NCBI GenBank assembly: GCA_903929065.1
Contig: CAIYTJ010000553.1
Coordinates: 1 to 6,828, forward strand
Origin: an uncultured Bacteroidales bacterium
GTDB taxonomy: Bacteria > Bacteroidota > Bacteroidia > Bacteroidales > Paludibacteraceae
Reading direction: 5' to 3'
DNA length: 6,828 nucleotides
A model generated the notes under the pieces. It was not told where the DNA came from. It saw only the letters and a program-made list of their open reading frames with translations, and did not search any database. Position 1 is the first letter of the stretch; each line of letters begins with the position of its first letter. Made by a program: the position numbers and the translations under genes. Positions 1 through 5,674 of this stretch are shown piece after piece.

Positions 1-1651
1 CAAAACTACCTTCATAAAAACAATAAATAATTTTTTCTGTTTTAGTTTTACTGTGAAAATCGAGTTTTCTTATTTTTCCATTTTGTACATAATAAATCCA
101 AACACCATCATCAGTTCCAATCCAAAGTTGTTCTTTTGAGTCAATAAATATACTCAAAATCTTGGCATTCATTTTTTTAGCAATTGGAGTAATCTTTTCG
201 AACGGAGTTATTTGTTTAGTCCCCGGATTATACAAAACCACACCATTTAGTGTACCTACCCATATTTCTCCCTTTTTATCTTTTACCAATCCATACACAT
301 TCTCATTAATCATCGGATCTTTACTCAGATAAATCCTATTAAAACTATGAGATCTTAAATCAAAATAATTTAATCCACCACCATGTGTACCCACAAGCAG
401 ATTTCCGTTATCTAGCTTTAAAATAGATTTTACATTATTGCCTGTAATAGAATGAGGATTATTCTCATCATTTGAAAAATGTTCAAAATGCTTACTCTTC
501 GTATTATATAAATCCAAACCTTTGTCGTTAGTCCCAATCCAAACATTTCCATTTGGTTCTGCGAGCATGCAGCTTACCACATTGTCATTCAAAGAGTTTG
601 TTCCACGCACATAATACAAGTGTTCAAACTGCATTTTTAATGGATGATAATAATTTAGTCCACCGTAATATGTCCCAAACCACAATCCACCTTGCGAATC
701 TGAAAATATTGACCGAATTGAGTTCTGGCTGATTGATCCAAAATCCTGATAGTTGTTATAGAACCGTGTGAAATCATGACTAGTTTCAGTCATTACATTC
801 AACCCTACAAAAGTTCCAATCCATAAACGTTGCTGAGCATCGTAACTCATCGACCGAATATAATCGGACGATATACTTTTGGGATTATTTTTGTCGTGTG
901 TGTACCTGACAATTTGATTTTTTAAAATGTCAAATAAATATAAACCTGCACCTTCAGTGCCTATCCAGATTCTCTTTTTTTCTAAATTTTCAGGTAACAT
1001 GGATTGAATTCTCTTCCCATCAAATTCAATATTGGCCAAAGAGTATGTATCACTTTGTGGATAATAAAAATAAAGACCCCGATCCGCCCCAATTAACATT
1101 CTATTGTCAATTCTAAGTAAAGCCGAAAGTCCGAAAGATATAGTTGGGAAATTTAGTTTTTTAAATCCATTTTTTTCAGAAAAACTATATAAACCTATAT
1201 TTGTAGCTACATATAACACTTCATCATTCCATTTTTGCATTGAGAAAACCCGTATTCTCTGATTATTGATATGGGGAGCAAAAGTTGAAAAAGAATTAAG
1301 TTTATGATTATATTTTGCCAAACCACCATCAGTTCCTACCAACAAATCACCATTATAATCTAATAATAATGATGTTATTGAATTTGAAGGAAGACTTGAT
1401 GGATCATTATCATCGTGGCGGTAAACTAGAAATCTATAGCCATCATAACGGTTTAAACCATCTGCTGTAGCAACCCAAATGAAACCAAACTGATCCTGTT
1501 TTATGTCATAAACAGTACTTTGAGATAAGCCTTCTTTGAGTGAAATATGTTGAAATAAAACCGATGAATTATTTATGGTCAATTGAGAATATGATATTCC
1601 CACCGAAAAAATAATAAACAAACCAGTAGCAAGTAATTTGGTTTTAAACAT
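1..1651 (-). CDS. Two-component-regulator propeller sensor, N-terminal part (hybrid-sensor type, partial)
   Basis: The frame is open from an ATG at 1651 to the left edge, giving 550 complete codons with no stop, so the C-terminus lies outside the window. Residues 1-22 are a signal peptide (basic MFKTK, hydrophobic core, SYS-Q cleavage region), which puts the rest in the periplasm. The mature part opens with the family's usual GLSQSTVYDI and a WVATADGLNRYDG blade. Eleven WxGT/xVGT-GL-like blade motifs are visible near residues 58, 103, 145, 185, 227, 275, 322, 369, 417, 462 and 508, about 45 residues apart. These are Reg_prop repeats that build the seven-bladed propellers of Bacteroidota sensors. 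In relatives a Y_Y_Y domain, a membrane helix and a histidine kinase follow, often with a receiver and AraC-type HTH; none of that is visible here. The role as a glycan-responsive regulator is inferred from the family. A propeller fused to another output domain cannot be excluded. The start is supported by the signal peptide and a promoter about 40 bp upstream. Confidence 0.9.
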   Translation of the reverse strand, partial: MFKTKLLATGLFIIFSVGISYSQLTINNSSVLFQHISLKEGLSQSTVYDIKQDQFGFIWVATADGLNRYDGYRFLVYRHDDNDPSSLPSNSITSLLLDYNGDLLVGTDGGLAKYNHKLNSFSTFAPHINNQRIRVFSMQKWNDEVLYVATNIGLYSFSEKNGFKKLNFPTISFGLSALLRIDNRMLIGADRGLYFYYPQSDTYSLANIEFDGKRIQSMLPENLEKKRIWIGTEGAGLYLFDILKNQIVRYTHDKNNPKSISSDYIRSMSYDAQQRLWIGTFVGLNVMTETSHDFTRFYNNYQDFGSISQNSIRSIFSDSQGGLWFGTYYGGLNYYHPLKMQFEHLYYVRGTNSLNDNVVSCMLAEPNGNVWIGTNDKGLDLYNTKSKHFEHFSNDENNPHSITGNNVKSILKLDNGNLLVGTHGGGLNYFDLRSHSFNRIYLSKDPMINENVYGLVKDKKGEIWVGTLNGVVLYNPGTKQITPFEKITPIAKKMNAKILSIFIDSKEQLWIGTDDGVWIYYVQNGKIRKLDFHSKTKTEKIIYCFYEGSF

Positions 1652-1691
1652 CTGTTTTAGAACTCTCTAATATAAGGGCATAATTCGAGTG

Positions 1692-1699
1692 CAAATATA
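1692..1699 (-). promoter_or_regulatory. Bacteroidota -7 promoter element for the propeller sensor
   Basis: Read on the minus strand this is TATATTTG, an exact match to the Bacteroidota sigma-ABfr -7 consensus TAnnTTTG. It is followed by CAC and lies about 40 bp before the ATG at 1651, which leaves a short AT-rich leader without a Shine-Dalgarno sequence. No clear TTG -33 element sits at the usual distance of 19-20 bp, so the site may be weak or need an activator. The match is short and could arise by chance in AT-rich DNA, but its position is right. Confidence 0.6.
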
Positions 1700-1823
1700 A
1701 TTAAATATGTAGATTATTGACTTTTTTTGTTTGTAAAACTTATAGTTAAAATAAAATCGTTTTGATTTTTCAAGTAGAAATCCTCATTATAACGATTAAA
1801 ATGTTTTTTACGATAGAAATACT

Positions 1824-1847
1824 ACTTCCTGTCACCTGTCAGGAAGT
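1824..1847. repeat. Hairpin-forming inverted repeat (REP-like candidate)
   Basis: ACTTCCTG at 1824-1831 pairs perfectly with CAGGAAGT at 1840-1847 around an 8-nt loop. CCTGTCA also occurs twice in tandem across the element. Five T residues (1847-1851) run from its last base on the plus strand, which resembles a terminator, but no plus-strand gene lies upstream. On the minus strand no T-run follows. It could be a dispersed repetitive palindrome or a structured leader; the sequence does not decide. Confidence 0.5.
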
Positions 1848-1859
1848 TTTTCCAACACT

Positions 1860-1877
1860 TCGTTTAAATTTAAACGA
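1860..1877. repeat. 18-bp perfect palindrome
   Basis: TCGTTTAAATTTAAACGA is identical to its reverse complement over all 18 bases. Perfect dyads of this size are typical of binding sites for dimeric regulators, but its AT-rich core could also be chance. It lies about 160 bp upstream of the propeller sensor's -7 element and about 50 bp past the tRNA terminator, so it belongs clearly to neither gene. Confidence 0.5.
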
Positions 1878-1899
1878 GTTCCCAATCATATTCTCCCAA

Positions 1900-1920
1900 A
1901 ACCTGGCGTGAACCTGGCGT
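1900..1920. repeat. 11-bp tandem direct repeat
   Basis: AACCTGGCGTG at 1900-1910 is followed at once by AACCTGGCGT at 1911-1920, two copies with no mismatch over the shared 10 bases. The unit is GC-richer than its surroundings. It abuts the T-tract side of the tRNA-Asn terminator. No function can be assigned. Confidence 0.6.
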
Positions 1921-1959
1921 AAATAAAAAAACACCTACACAAAGAATGTGTAAGTGTTT
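1921..1959 (-). terminator. Intrinsic terminator of tRNA-Asn
   Basis: On the minus strand a 13-bp stem with one G-U pair (arms 1947-1959 and 1929-1941) closes a 5-nt loop and runs into a T-rich tail (1930-1921). It begins about 12 bp after the tRNA 3' end, as expected for a factor-independent terminator of a single-gene tRNA transcript. It also shields the downstream propeller sensor gene from read-through. Confidence 0.85.
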
Positions 1960-1970
1960 GATTGTTAACG

Positions 1971-2044
1971 CTCTCCCTCTTGGACTTGAACCAAGGACCC
2001 TCTGATTAACAGTCAGATGCTCTAACCGACTGAGCTAAGGAAGA
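1971..2044 (-). tRNA. trnN: tRNA-Asn (anticodon GUU)
   Basis: The 74-nt gene folds as a full cloverleaf. The acceptor arm is TCTTCCT with AGGGAGA (one G-U pair), followed by T8 and A9. The D arm is GCTC/GAGC around AGTCGGTTA. The anticodon arm is TCTGA/TCAGA around CTGTTAA, which gives anticodon GTT and reads the asparagine codons AAC and AAU. The variable loop has five bases, and the T arm CTTGG/CCAAG encloses TTCAAGT. The discriminator base is G. The 3' CCA is not encoded (CGTT follows), so it must be added by nucleotidyltransferase. The gene stands alone, with its own promoter and terminator. Confidence 0.97.
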
Positions 2045-2078
2045 ATTCGATTGTTACATTTTTTTGTCAAATGCGTTG

Positions 2079-2109
2079 CAAAAGTAATAGGTTTTATTGA
2101 AATATGCAA
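2079..2109 (-). promoter_or_regulatory. Promoter of tRNA-Asn
   Basis: On the minus strand TACTTTTG (2086-2079) matches the Bacteroidota -7 consensus TAnnTTTG exactly. A TTG triplet (2109-2107) lies 20 bp upstream, close to the usual -33 position. The -7 element is about 35 bp before the mature tRNA 5' end, which leaves a short leader for RNase P to remove. The -33 triplet abuts the -7 element of the divergent kinase promoter. Confidence 0.65.
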
Positions 2110-2117
2110 TATCTTTG
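2110..2117 (+). promoter_or_regulatory. -7 promoter element of the PfkB kinase gene run
   Basis: TATCTTTG, followed by CAC, matches the Bacteroidota TAnnTTTG element exactly and is one of its most typical forms. Transcription would begin near 2122-2125 and give a short A-rich leader of roughly 15-20 nt before the ATG at 2140. A matching TTG -33 element is not evident at the normal spacing. The site decides the start codon, because an ATG at 2104 in the same frame would lie upstream of the transcript. Confidence 0.75.
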
Positions 2118-2139
2118 CACAAAAAACAAGTATAATTTT

Positions 2140-3120
2140 ATGAAAAAAGTATTGGGAATGGGCAATGCCCTGACTGACATATTGTTGCAAATTGACAATG
2201 ATGCGATTTTATCATCATTGAATTTGCTGAAAGGTGGAATGCAGCTTATCAACAGTGAAAGATCAGAAGAAATCAATGTAGCAGTGAGTAAATTTGAGAA
2301 GAAAATGGCAACCGGCGGTTCTGCTTCGAACACCATCAACGGTATTACAAAGTTAGGAATGAAAGCCGGATTTGTAGGAAAAATCGGAAAAGATGATATT
2401 GGTTTATTTTTCTCAAACGATTCGATAAACAATGGCGTTGAACCTCATTTATTATTGAGTGAAACTCCATCAGGACGTTGCACTGTGTTAGTCTCTACCG
2501 ATAGTGAACGAACTCTTTGCACATTTTTGGGTGCCGCTTGTGAGTTAGTAGCATCCGATTTGAGTTCAGAGATATTTCGTGATTACGATATTTTTCATAT
2601 CGAAGGCTATCTGGTTCAAAATCATGATTTAATTCGCACAGCAGTTCGATTAGCAAAACAGGAAGGATTAAAAGTTTCTATTGATCTGGCTAGTTATAAT
2701 GTGGTGGAAGAAAACCTTGAATTTTTGCATGAAATCGTAAAAGAATACGTTGATATTGTATTTGCCAACGAGGAAGAAGCGCGTGCATTTACTGGTCAGG
2801 AACCGGAAGAGGCGTTAAATCATATTGCCGGCTATTGCGAAATTGCGATTGTAAAAGTGGGCAAAGATGGTTCTTTTATCAAATGTAACGATGAAAAAGT
2901 TCTTGTTAAACCGCGACAGTCTAACTGTATAGATACCACTGGAGCAGGTGATTTATATGCTGCCGGGTTCTTATTTGGTTTTGCAAATAATTTCTCACTT
3001 GAAATTTGCGGAAAGATTGGTTCGTTGGTTTCCGGAAATGTTGTTGAAGTACTCGGTGCGAAAATGGACAACGAAGTTTGGGATGAGATTCATGCTGAAA
3101 TTAGAAAAATAGTGAATTAG
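2140..3120 (+). CDS. PfkB-family carbohydrate/nucleoside kinase, adenosine-kinase-like
   Basis: This 326-residue cytoplasmic kinase has the usual length and order of the ribokinase/PfkB fold. MGNALTDIL at residues 7-15 is the N-terminal substrate-side strand, TGGSASNTI (58-66) is the conserved Gly-rich substrate loop, and GFVGKIGKDDIG (77-88) follows. SIDLASYN (180-187) and FANEEEARAFTG (208-219) are typical mid-protein motifs. IDTTGAGDLYAAGF (264-277) is the PfkB C-terminal signature: it forms the anion hole and carries the catalytic base Asp271. Family members transfer phosphate from ATP to a hydroxymethyl group of a sugar or nucleoside. Bacteroidota homologues with GGSASNT are commonly labelled adenosine kinase, but ribokinase- or fructokinase-like specificity cannot be excluded from sequence. 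An in-frame ATG 12 codons upstream (2104) overlaps the promoter, so the start at 2140 is preferred. It is the first gene of a co-directional run of three. Confidence 0.93.
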   Translation: MKKVLGMGNALTDILLQIDNDAILSSLNLLKGGMQLINSERSEEINVAVSKFEKKMATGGSASNTINGITKLGMKAGFVGKIGKDDIGLFFSNDSINNGVEPHLLLSETPSGRCTVLVSTDSERTLCTFLGAACELVASDLSSEIFRDYDIFHIEGYLVQNHDLIRTAVRLAKQEGLKVSIDLASYNVVEENLEFLHEIVKEYVDIVFANEEEARAFTGQEPEEALNHIAGYCEIAIVKVGKDGSFIKCNDEKVLVKPRQSNCIDTTGAGDLYAAGFLFGFANNFSLEICGKIGSLVSGNVVEVLGAKMDNEVWDEIHAEIRKIVN

Positions 3121-3189
3121 TTTATCTGGTCATAAAGTGTTTATCAATCAACAATTTACTATATATTACCGACTGATTACTGCTGACTT

Positions 3190-4101
3190 ATGTTCAAATC
3201 GTTCAAACTTTATATTTCCATCATTCTGGCAATGATTTTTTGGTCATTTTCGTTCATTTGGACGCGAGTGGCTATTCATTCATTCCAACCAATGACGCTT
3301 ATCACACTTCGGTTGATCATTGCCTCATTGCTTTTGTTTGGAGTTATGAAGTTAAGCGGGAGACTTCAGAAACTACGCGGAAAAGACTTTAAATGGTTTA
3401 TTCTGCTGGCATTTTTTGAACCATTTTTATATTATGTTGGTGAAACATTTGGTTTAACAATGGTGGAATCTACGCTGGCAGCAGTAATTATATCAACGAT
3501 TCCACTTTTTGCACCGGTGCTGGCATTTATCATTTTGCGTGAACGTATTGGTCTGGCAACAATCATTGGAATTGTAGTTTCGCTTATTGGCGTTTTCTTT
3601 GTCATTTATGAACCAACTGGTGGCTTTAAAGCCAATCTCTGGGGCGTGGCATTAATGTTTATGGCGGTTTTCTCCGCCATTTGTTATGCCACCGTATTGA
3701 GGAAAATTCCTACTTATTACAATAATATGAGCGTGATTTTCTATCAGAGTTTGCTGGGTTTGATATTTTTTATCCCGACATTTTTTCTGACTGATTTTTC
3801 AACTATTCAGACATTGAAAGTCAGTTTCGAATCACTTTTGGCTTTAGTCATGTTAGCTATTTTTGCTTCAGTGATTGCTTTTGTATTGTTTGCCGGTGCT
3901 GTACGTCAGGTTGGAGTAACACGAACAAATGTTTTCGTGAATCTGATACCGGTTTTTACTGCCATTTTATCCTGGCTTATTTTGGATGAAATTTTGACAA
4001 TTAGCAAATGGGCTGGTATTGCTATTGTTGTAACCGGACTGTTTGTCAGCCAGTTGAATAAATATAGAATTAACAAAAGAGTAAGACAAGAAATTTTGTA
4101 A
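3190..4101 (+). CDS. EamA-domain DMT-superfamily transporter
   Basis: A 303-residue inner-membrane protein with about ten hydrophobic segments arranged as two EamA repeats (about residues 9-140 and 150-288), the standard length and layout of drug/metabolite transporters. The first repeat has the family's AMIFWSFSFIWTRVA opening and the IPLFAPVLAFIILRERIG block (104-121). The second has the matching NLIPVFTAILSWLILDE (251-267) followed by KWAGIAIVVTG (273-283). A basic tail (KYRINKRVR) ends the protein, consistent with a cytoplasmic C-terminus. Substrates in this family include amino acids, purines and other metabolites, usually exported, and they cannot be predicted here. It starts 69 bp after the kinase stop with no visible promoter or terminator between, and 32 bp precede the acyltransferase, so co-transcription is plausible. 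No Shine-Dalgarno sequence precedes the ATG. Confidence 0.92.
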   Translation: MFKSFKLYISIILAMIFWSFSFIWTRVAIHSFQPMTLITLRLIIASLLLFGVMKLSGRLQKLRGKDFKWFILLAFFEPFLYYVGETFGLTMVESTLAAVIISTIPLFAPVLAFIILRERIGLATIIGIVVSLIGVFFVIYEPTGGFKANLWGVALMFMAVFSAICYATVLRKIPTYYNNMSVIFYQSLLGLIFFIPTFFLTDFSTIQTLKVSFESLLALVMLAIFASVIAFVLFAGAVRQVGVTRTNVFVNLIPVFTAILSWLILDEILTISKWAGIAIVVTGLFVSQLNKYRINKRVRQEIL

Positions 4102-4112
4102 CACGATAAAAG

Positions 4113-4135
4113 AACCAATAACCGCATTTGGTTAT
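4113..4135 (+). promoter_or_regulatory. Possible alternative hairpins over the acyltransferase start
   Basis: Two overlapping 6-bp inverted repeats sit in the 32-bp gap before the acyltransferase. AACCAA (4113-4118) can pair with TTGGTT (4128-4133). ATAACC (4118-4123) can pair with GGTTAT (4130-4135), which includes the first two bases of the ATG. They share bases, so only one can form at a time. Both stems are short and the regulatory reading is speculative. Confidence 0.25.
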
Positions 4136-4859
4136 GCAAACAAAGAAAAATAATCTGTTTTTTCTGTATCAATGGGTTTTCGTATTTCCAATCCTGTTGA
4201 TTATAACCACTTTGGTGGCTCTTGCCACGATTATACTTTCCCCGCTTTTGCCAAATCACAAAATGTCCTATTACCCTGCCCGATGGTGGTCACGACTTAC
4301 CTGCAAACTCACTTTCGTAAAAGTAAAAATTATCGGTTTGGAAAAACTCAATCCTCGTCAATCCTATGTTTTTGCGTTGAATCATCAAAGTATTTTTGAT
4401 GTTTTCGTGGTTTACGGCTGGCTTCCATTTATCTTTAAATGGATGATGAAAGCAGAACTTCGAAAAATTCCACTTATGGGAAAAGCCTGCGAGTCAGCCG
4501 GACACATTTTTATCAATCGTTCAAGCCCGATAGAGGCCAAAAGGAGTCTTGAAAATGCTAAATTACAACTCAAAAACGGTGTTTCATTGGTGGTTTTTCC
4601 GGAAGGAACGAGAACTAAGACTGGAGAAATAGCGGCTTTTAAACGTGGAGCTTTTCGGATGACTACCGATTTGTTGCTTCCAATTGTTCCGGTTACTATT
4701 CGTGGCAGTTTTGAACGACTTCACCGCAATACGCTTCATATTATTCCGGGAACCATTGAAATGATTATTCATAATCCTATTGAAGTTGCTCCTTTCCTAC
4801 CCGACAAAACTTCTGAACTTATCCAAAAAACATGGAATGAAGTAAATTCGGCACTTTGA
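4134..4859 (+). CDS. plsC: 1-acyl-sn-glycerol-3-phosphate acyltransferase family protein
   Basis: A 241-residue membrane-associated acyltransferase with one strong N-terminal hydrophobic segment (about residues 8-38). The four blocks of the glycerolipid acyltransferase family are present in order: NHQSIFD with the catalytic His84 and Asp89 (HX4D), GHIFINR (123-129), FPEGTR (155-160, phosphate binding) and IVPVTIRG (184-191). FKRGAF (169-174) is also typical. The expected reaction is transfer of an acyl chain to the 2-position of lysophosphatidic acid, giving phosphatidic acid for phospholipid synthesis. Bacteroidota often carry several paralogues, some of which acylate other lipids such as ornithine or glycine lipids, so exact substrate is uncertain. 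ATG at 4134 is chosen over an in-frame TTG two codons earlier. It is the last gene of the plus-strand run and ends 9 bp from the convergent response regulator. Confidence 0.9.
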   Translation: MQTKKNNLFFLYQWVFVFPILLIITTLVALATIILSPLLPNHKMSYYPARWWSRLTCKLTFVKVKIIGLEKLNPRQSYVFALNHQSIFDVFVVYGWLPFIFKWMMKAELRKIPLMGKACESAGHIFINRSSPIEAKRSLENAKLQLKNGVSLVVFPEGTRTKTGEIAAFKRGAFRMTTDLLLPIVPVTIRGSFERLHRNTLHIIPGTIEMIIHNPIEVAPFLPDKTSELIQKTWNEVNSAL

Positions 4860-4868
4860 ACATTCTGC

Positions 4869-5540
4869 TTATTCCAATATAATTCGTACACCCAGACCTA
4901 TTTTGCTTTCAATACTTATTTTCGGGTCGACACTTAGTTTTTTTCGTAATTTGGTAAGGATATTATTCAAAGAAGATTCTTTCAATTTTGCATCTTTTTC
5001 GTTCCAAACTGCTTCTATCATTTTATCCCTGCTCACAAAATTATTTTTATTGTTGCAAAGTAATGCCAGTACTTCTGTTTCATAGTTATTCAAATGAATT
5101 TTTTCGTATTCGTATTTTAGCGATTGCTCTTCAGGATAAAAGCTAAAATGCCCGATATGAATTGGTTCATGTGTTTTTTCACTCAATGATAAAAGATTAT
5201 TTATTCTCAATGTAATTTCAATCAACTTATATGGCTTACGCACATAATCTGAATTCACTATGCTGAAACCTGTTTTAAAATCTTCGTTCCCATCACGTGA
5301 GGTTGTGAATAAAATAGGTGTATTGTTTTCTAAACGAATTAATTTGGCTATTTCAAATCCATCTAATAACCCGTTTAACATCACGTCTAATATAACAATA
5401 TCCGGTTTGAACTCATCAAATTTTTCCATCGCTTGTTTGTCGTTAGTCAGGTAAAGAACTTTATATTCCAGCATTTCCAACGCACCGGCAAGTGGAGTTC
5501 CCAGATTTACATCATCTTCTATAATTAAAATTCGTTTCAT
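4869..5540 (-). CDS. OmpR/PhoB-type response regulator
   Basis: A 223-residue cytoplasmic transcription regulator of normal family length. The N-terminal receiver (about residues 1-120) has the acidic pair Asp9/Asp10, the phospho-acceptor Asp52 in VILDVML, Thr80 and Lys102 in VRKPY, so it should be phosphorylatable. The C-terminal winged helix (about 127-223) has YETEVLALLC, a VSRDKMIEAVW helix and the recognition region SLNNILTKLRKKL. The wing ends GLGVRIILE rather than the usual GxGYxL. Its kinase gene lies directly upstream on the same strand, making this almost certainly the partner of that kinase; the targets are unknown. The 134-bp gap before it is long for a two-component operon and contains short tandem repeats. 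Its leader is rich in A, C and T with almost no G and has no Shine-Dalgarno sequence, so it should be unstructured, as is common for initiation in this phylum. Confidence 0.93.
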   Translation of the reverse strand: MKRILIIEDDVNLGTPLAGALEMLEYKVLYLTNDKQAMEKFDEFKPDIVILDVMLNGLLDGFEIAKLIRLENNTPILFTTSRDGNEDFKTGFSIVNSDYVRKPYKLIEITLRINNLLSLSEKTHEPIHIGHFSFYPEEQSLKYEYEKIHLNNYETEVLALLCNNKNNFVSRDKMIEAVWNEKDAKLKESSLNNILTKLRKKLSVDPKISIESKIGLGVRIILE

Positions 5541-5547
5541 TTGTTAC

Positions 5548-5579
5548 TGGTTGAATGGTTGATTGGTTAATTGGTTGAT
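5548..5579. repeat. 8-bp tandem repeat, four units
   Basis: Read on the plus strand the units are TGGTTGAA, TGGTTGAT, TGGTTAAT and TGGTTGAT, in perfect 8-bp register over 32 bases. On the coding (minus) strand they read as CAACC-rich sequence and make up most of the 40 bases before the response regulator's ATG. They may simply be a low-structure leader or a slippage-prone microsatellite. Confidence 0.75.
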
Positions 5580-5633
5580 TTTGAAAAACATTAACACGTG
5601 CTAATTCACTTGCAATTGACTATATTGTTAATT

Positions 5634-5669
5634 AATAACTATAAAACTATAAACTGTAAACTATAAACT
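5634..5669. repeat. 7-bp degenerate tandem repeat, five units
   Basis: On the plus strand the units are AATAACT, ATAAAACT (one extra A), ATAAACT, GTAAACT and ATAAACT. They end 5 bp from the kinase stop codon. On the coding strand this is a run of AGTTTAT-type heptamers. The period differs from that of the neighbouring 8-bp repeat, so the two arrays arose separately. Confidence 0.7.
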
Positions 5670-5674
5670 GGAAT

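Larger units (their letters stand above)
1652..1970. other. Non-coding region between the propeller sensor and tRNA-Asn
   Basis: This 319-bp stretch has no credible gene. From left to right it holds the sensor's leader and -7 element, an AT-rich section (about 1700-1820), a hairpin with an 8-bp stem (1824-1847), an 18-bp perfect palindrome (1860-1877), an 11-bp tandem repeat (1900-1920) and the terminator of the tRNA gene (1921-1959). The only open frame noted is a 16-codon minus-strand one (1839-1889), with nothing to support it. Confidence 0.75.
5541..5674 (-). other. Gap between histidine kinase and response regulator genes
   Basis: This 134-bp spacer separates two genes that usually overlap or nearly touch. 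It holds the 7-bp repeat array next to the kinase stop, a non-repetitive middle (about 5581-5633) and the 8-bp array next to the response regulator start. No hairpin with a T-tract is visible, so read-through from the kinase is likely. No exact TAnnTTTG element is present on the minus strand; TAGTTTTA inside the heptamer array is one base off. Confidence 0.6.

Noticed and set aside
1839..1889. A 16-codon minus-strand open frame spanning the palindrome and ending in the hairpin
   Set aside because: It has no promoter, no recognisable peptide character and only the length expected by chance.
1971..2044. The tRNA gene as an integration site of a mobile element
   Set aside because: No second copy of the tRNA 3' end, no integrase and no change of gene character is visible in the window.
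2104..2139. An earlier ATG for the PfkB kinase, adding 12 residues
   Set aside because: It precedes the TATCTTTG promoter element and would not be on the transcript; family alignment also favours the start at 2140.
3906..4259. A 117-codon minus-strand open frame across the transporter-acyltransferase junction
   Set aside because: It is antisense to the conserved second EamA repeat and the acyltransferase N-terminus, with no start signals.
4172..4399. A 75-codon plus-strand open frame within the acyltransferase
   Set aside because: It is a shifted frame of a gene whose catalytic motifs are intact in the main frame.
5541..5674. The repeat-rich spacer as a CRISPR array
   Set aside because: The units are only 7-8 bp, contiguous and without spacers.
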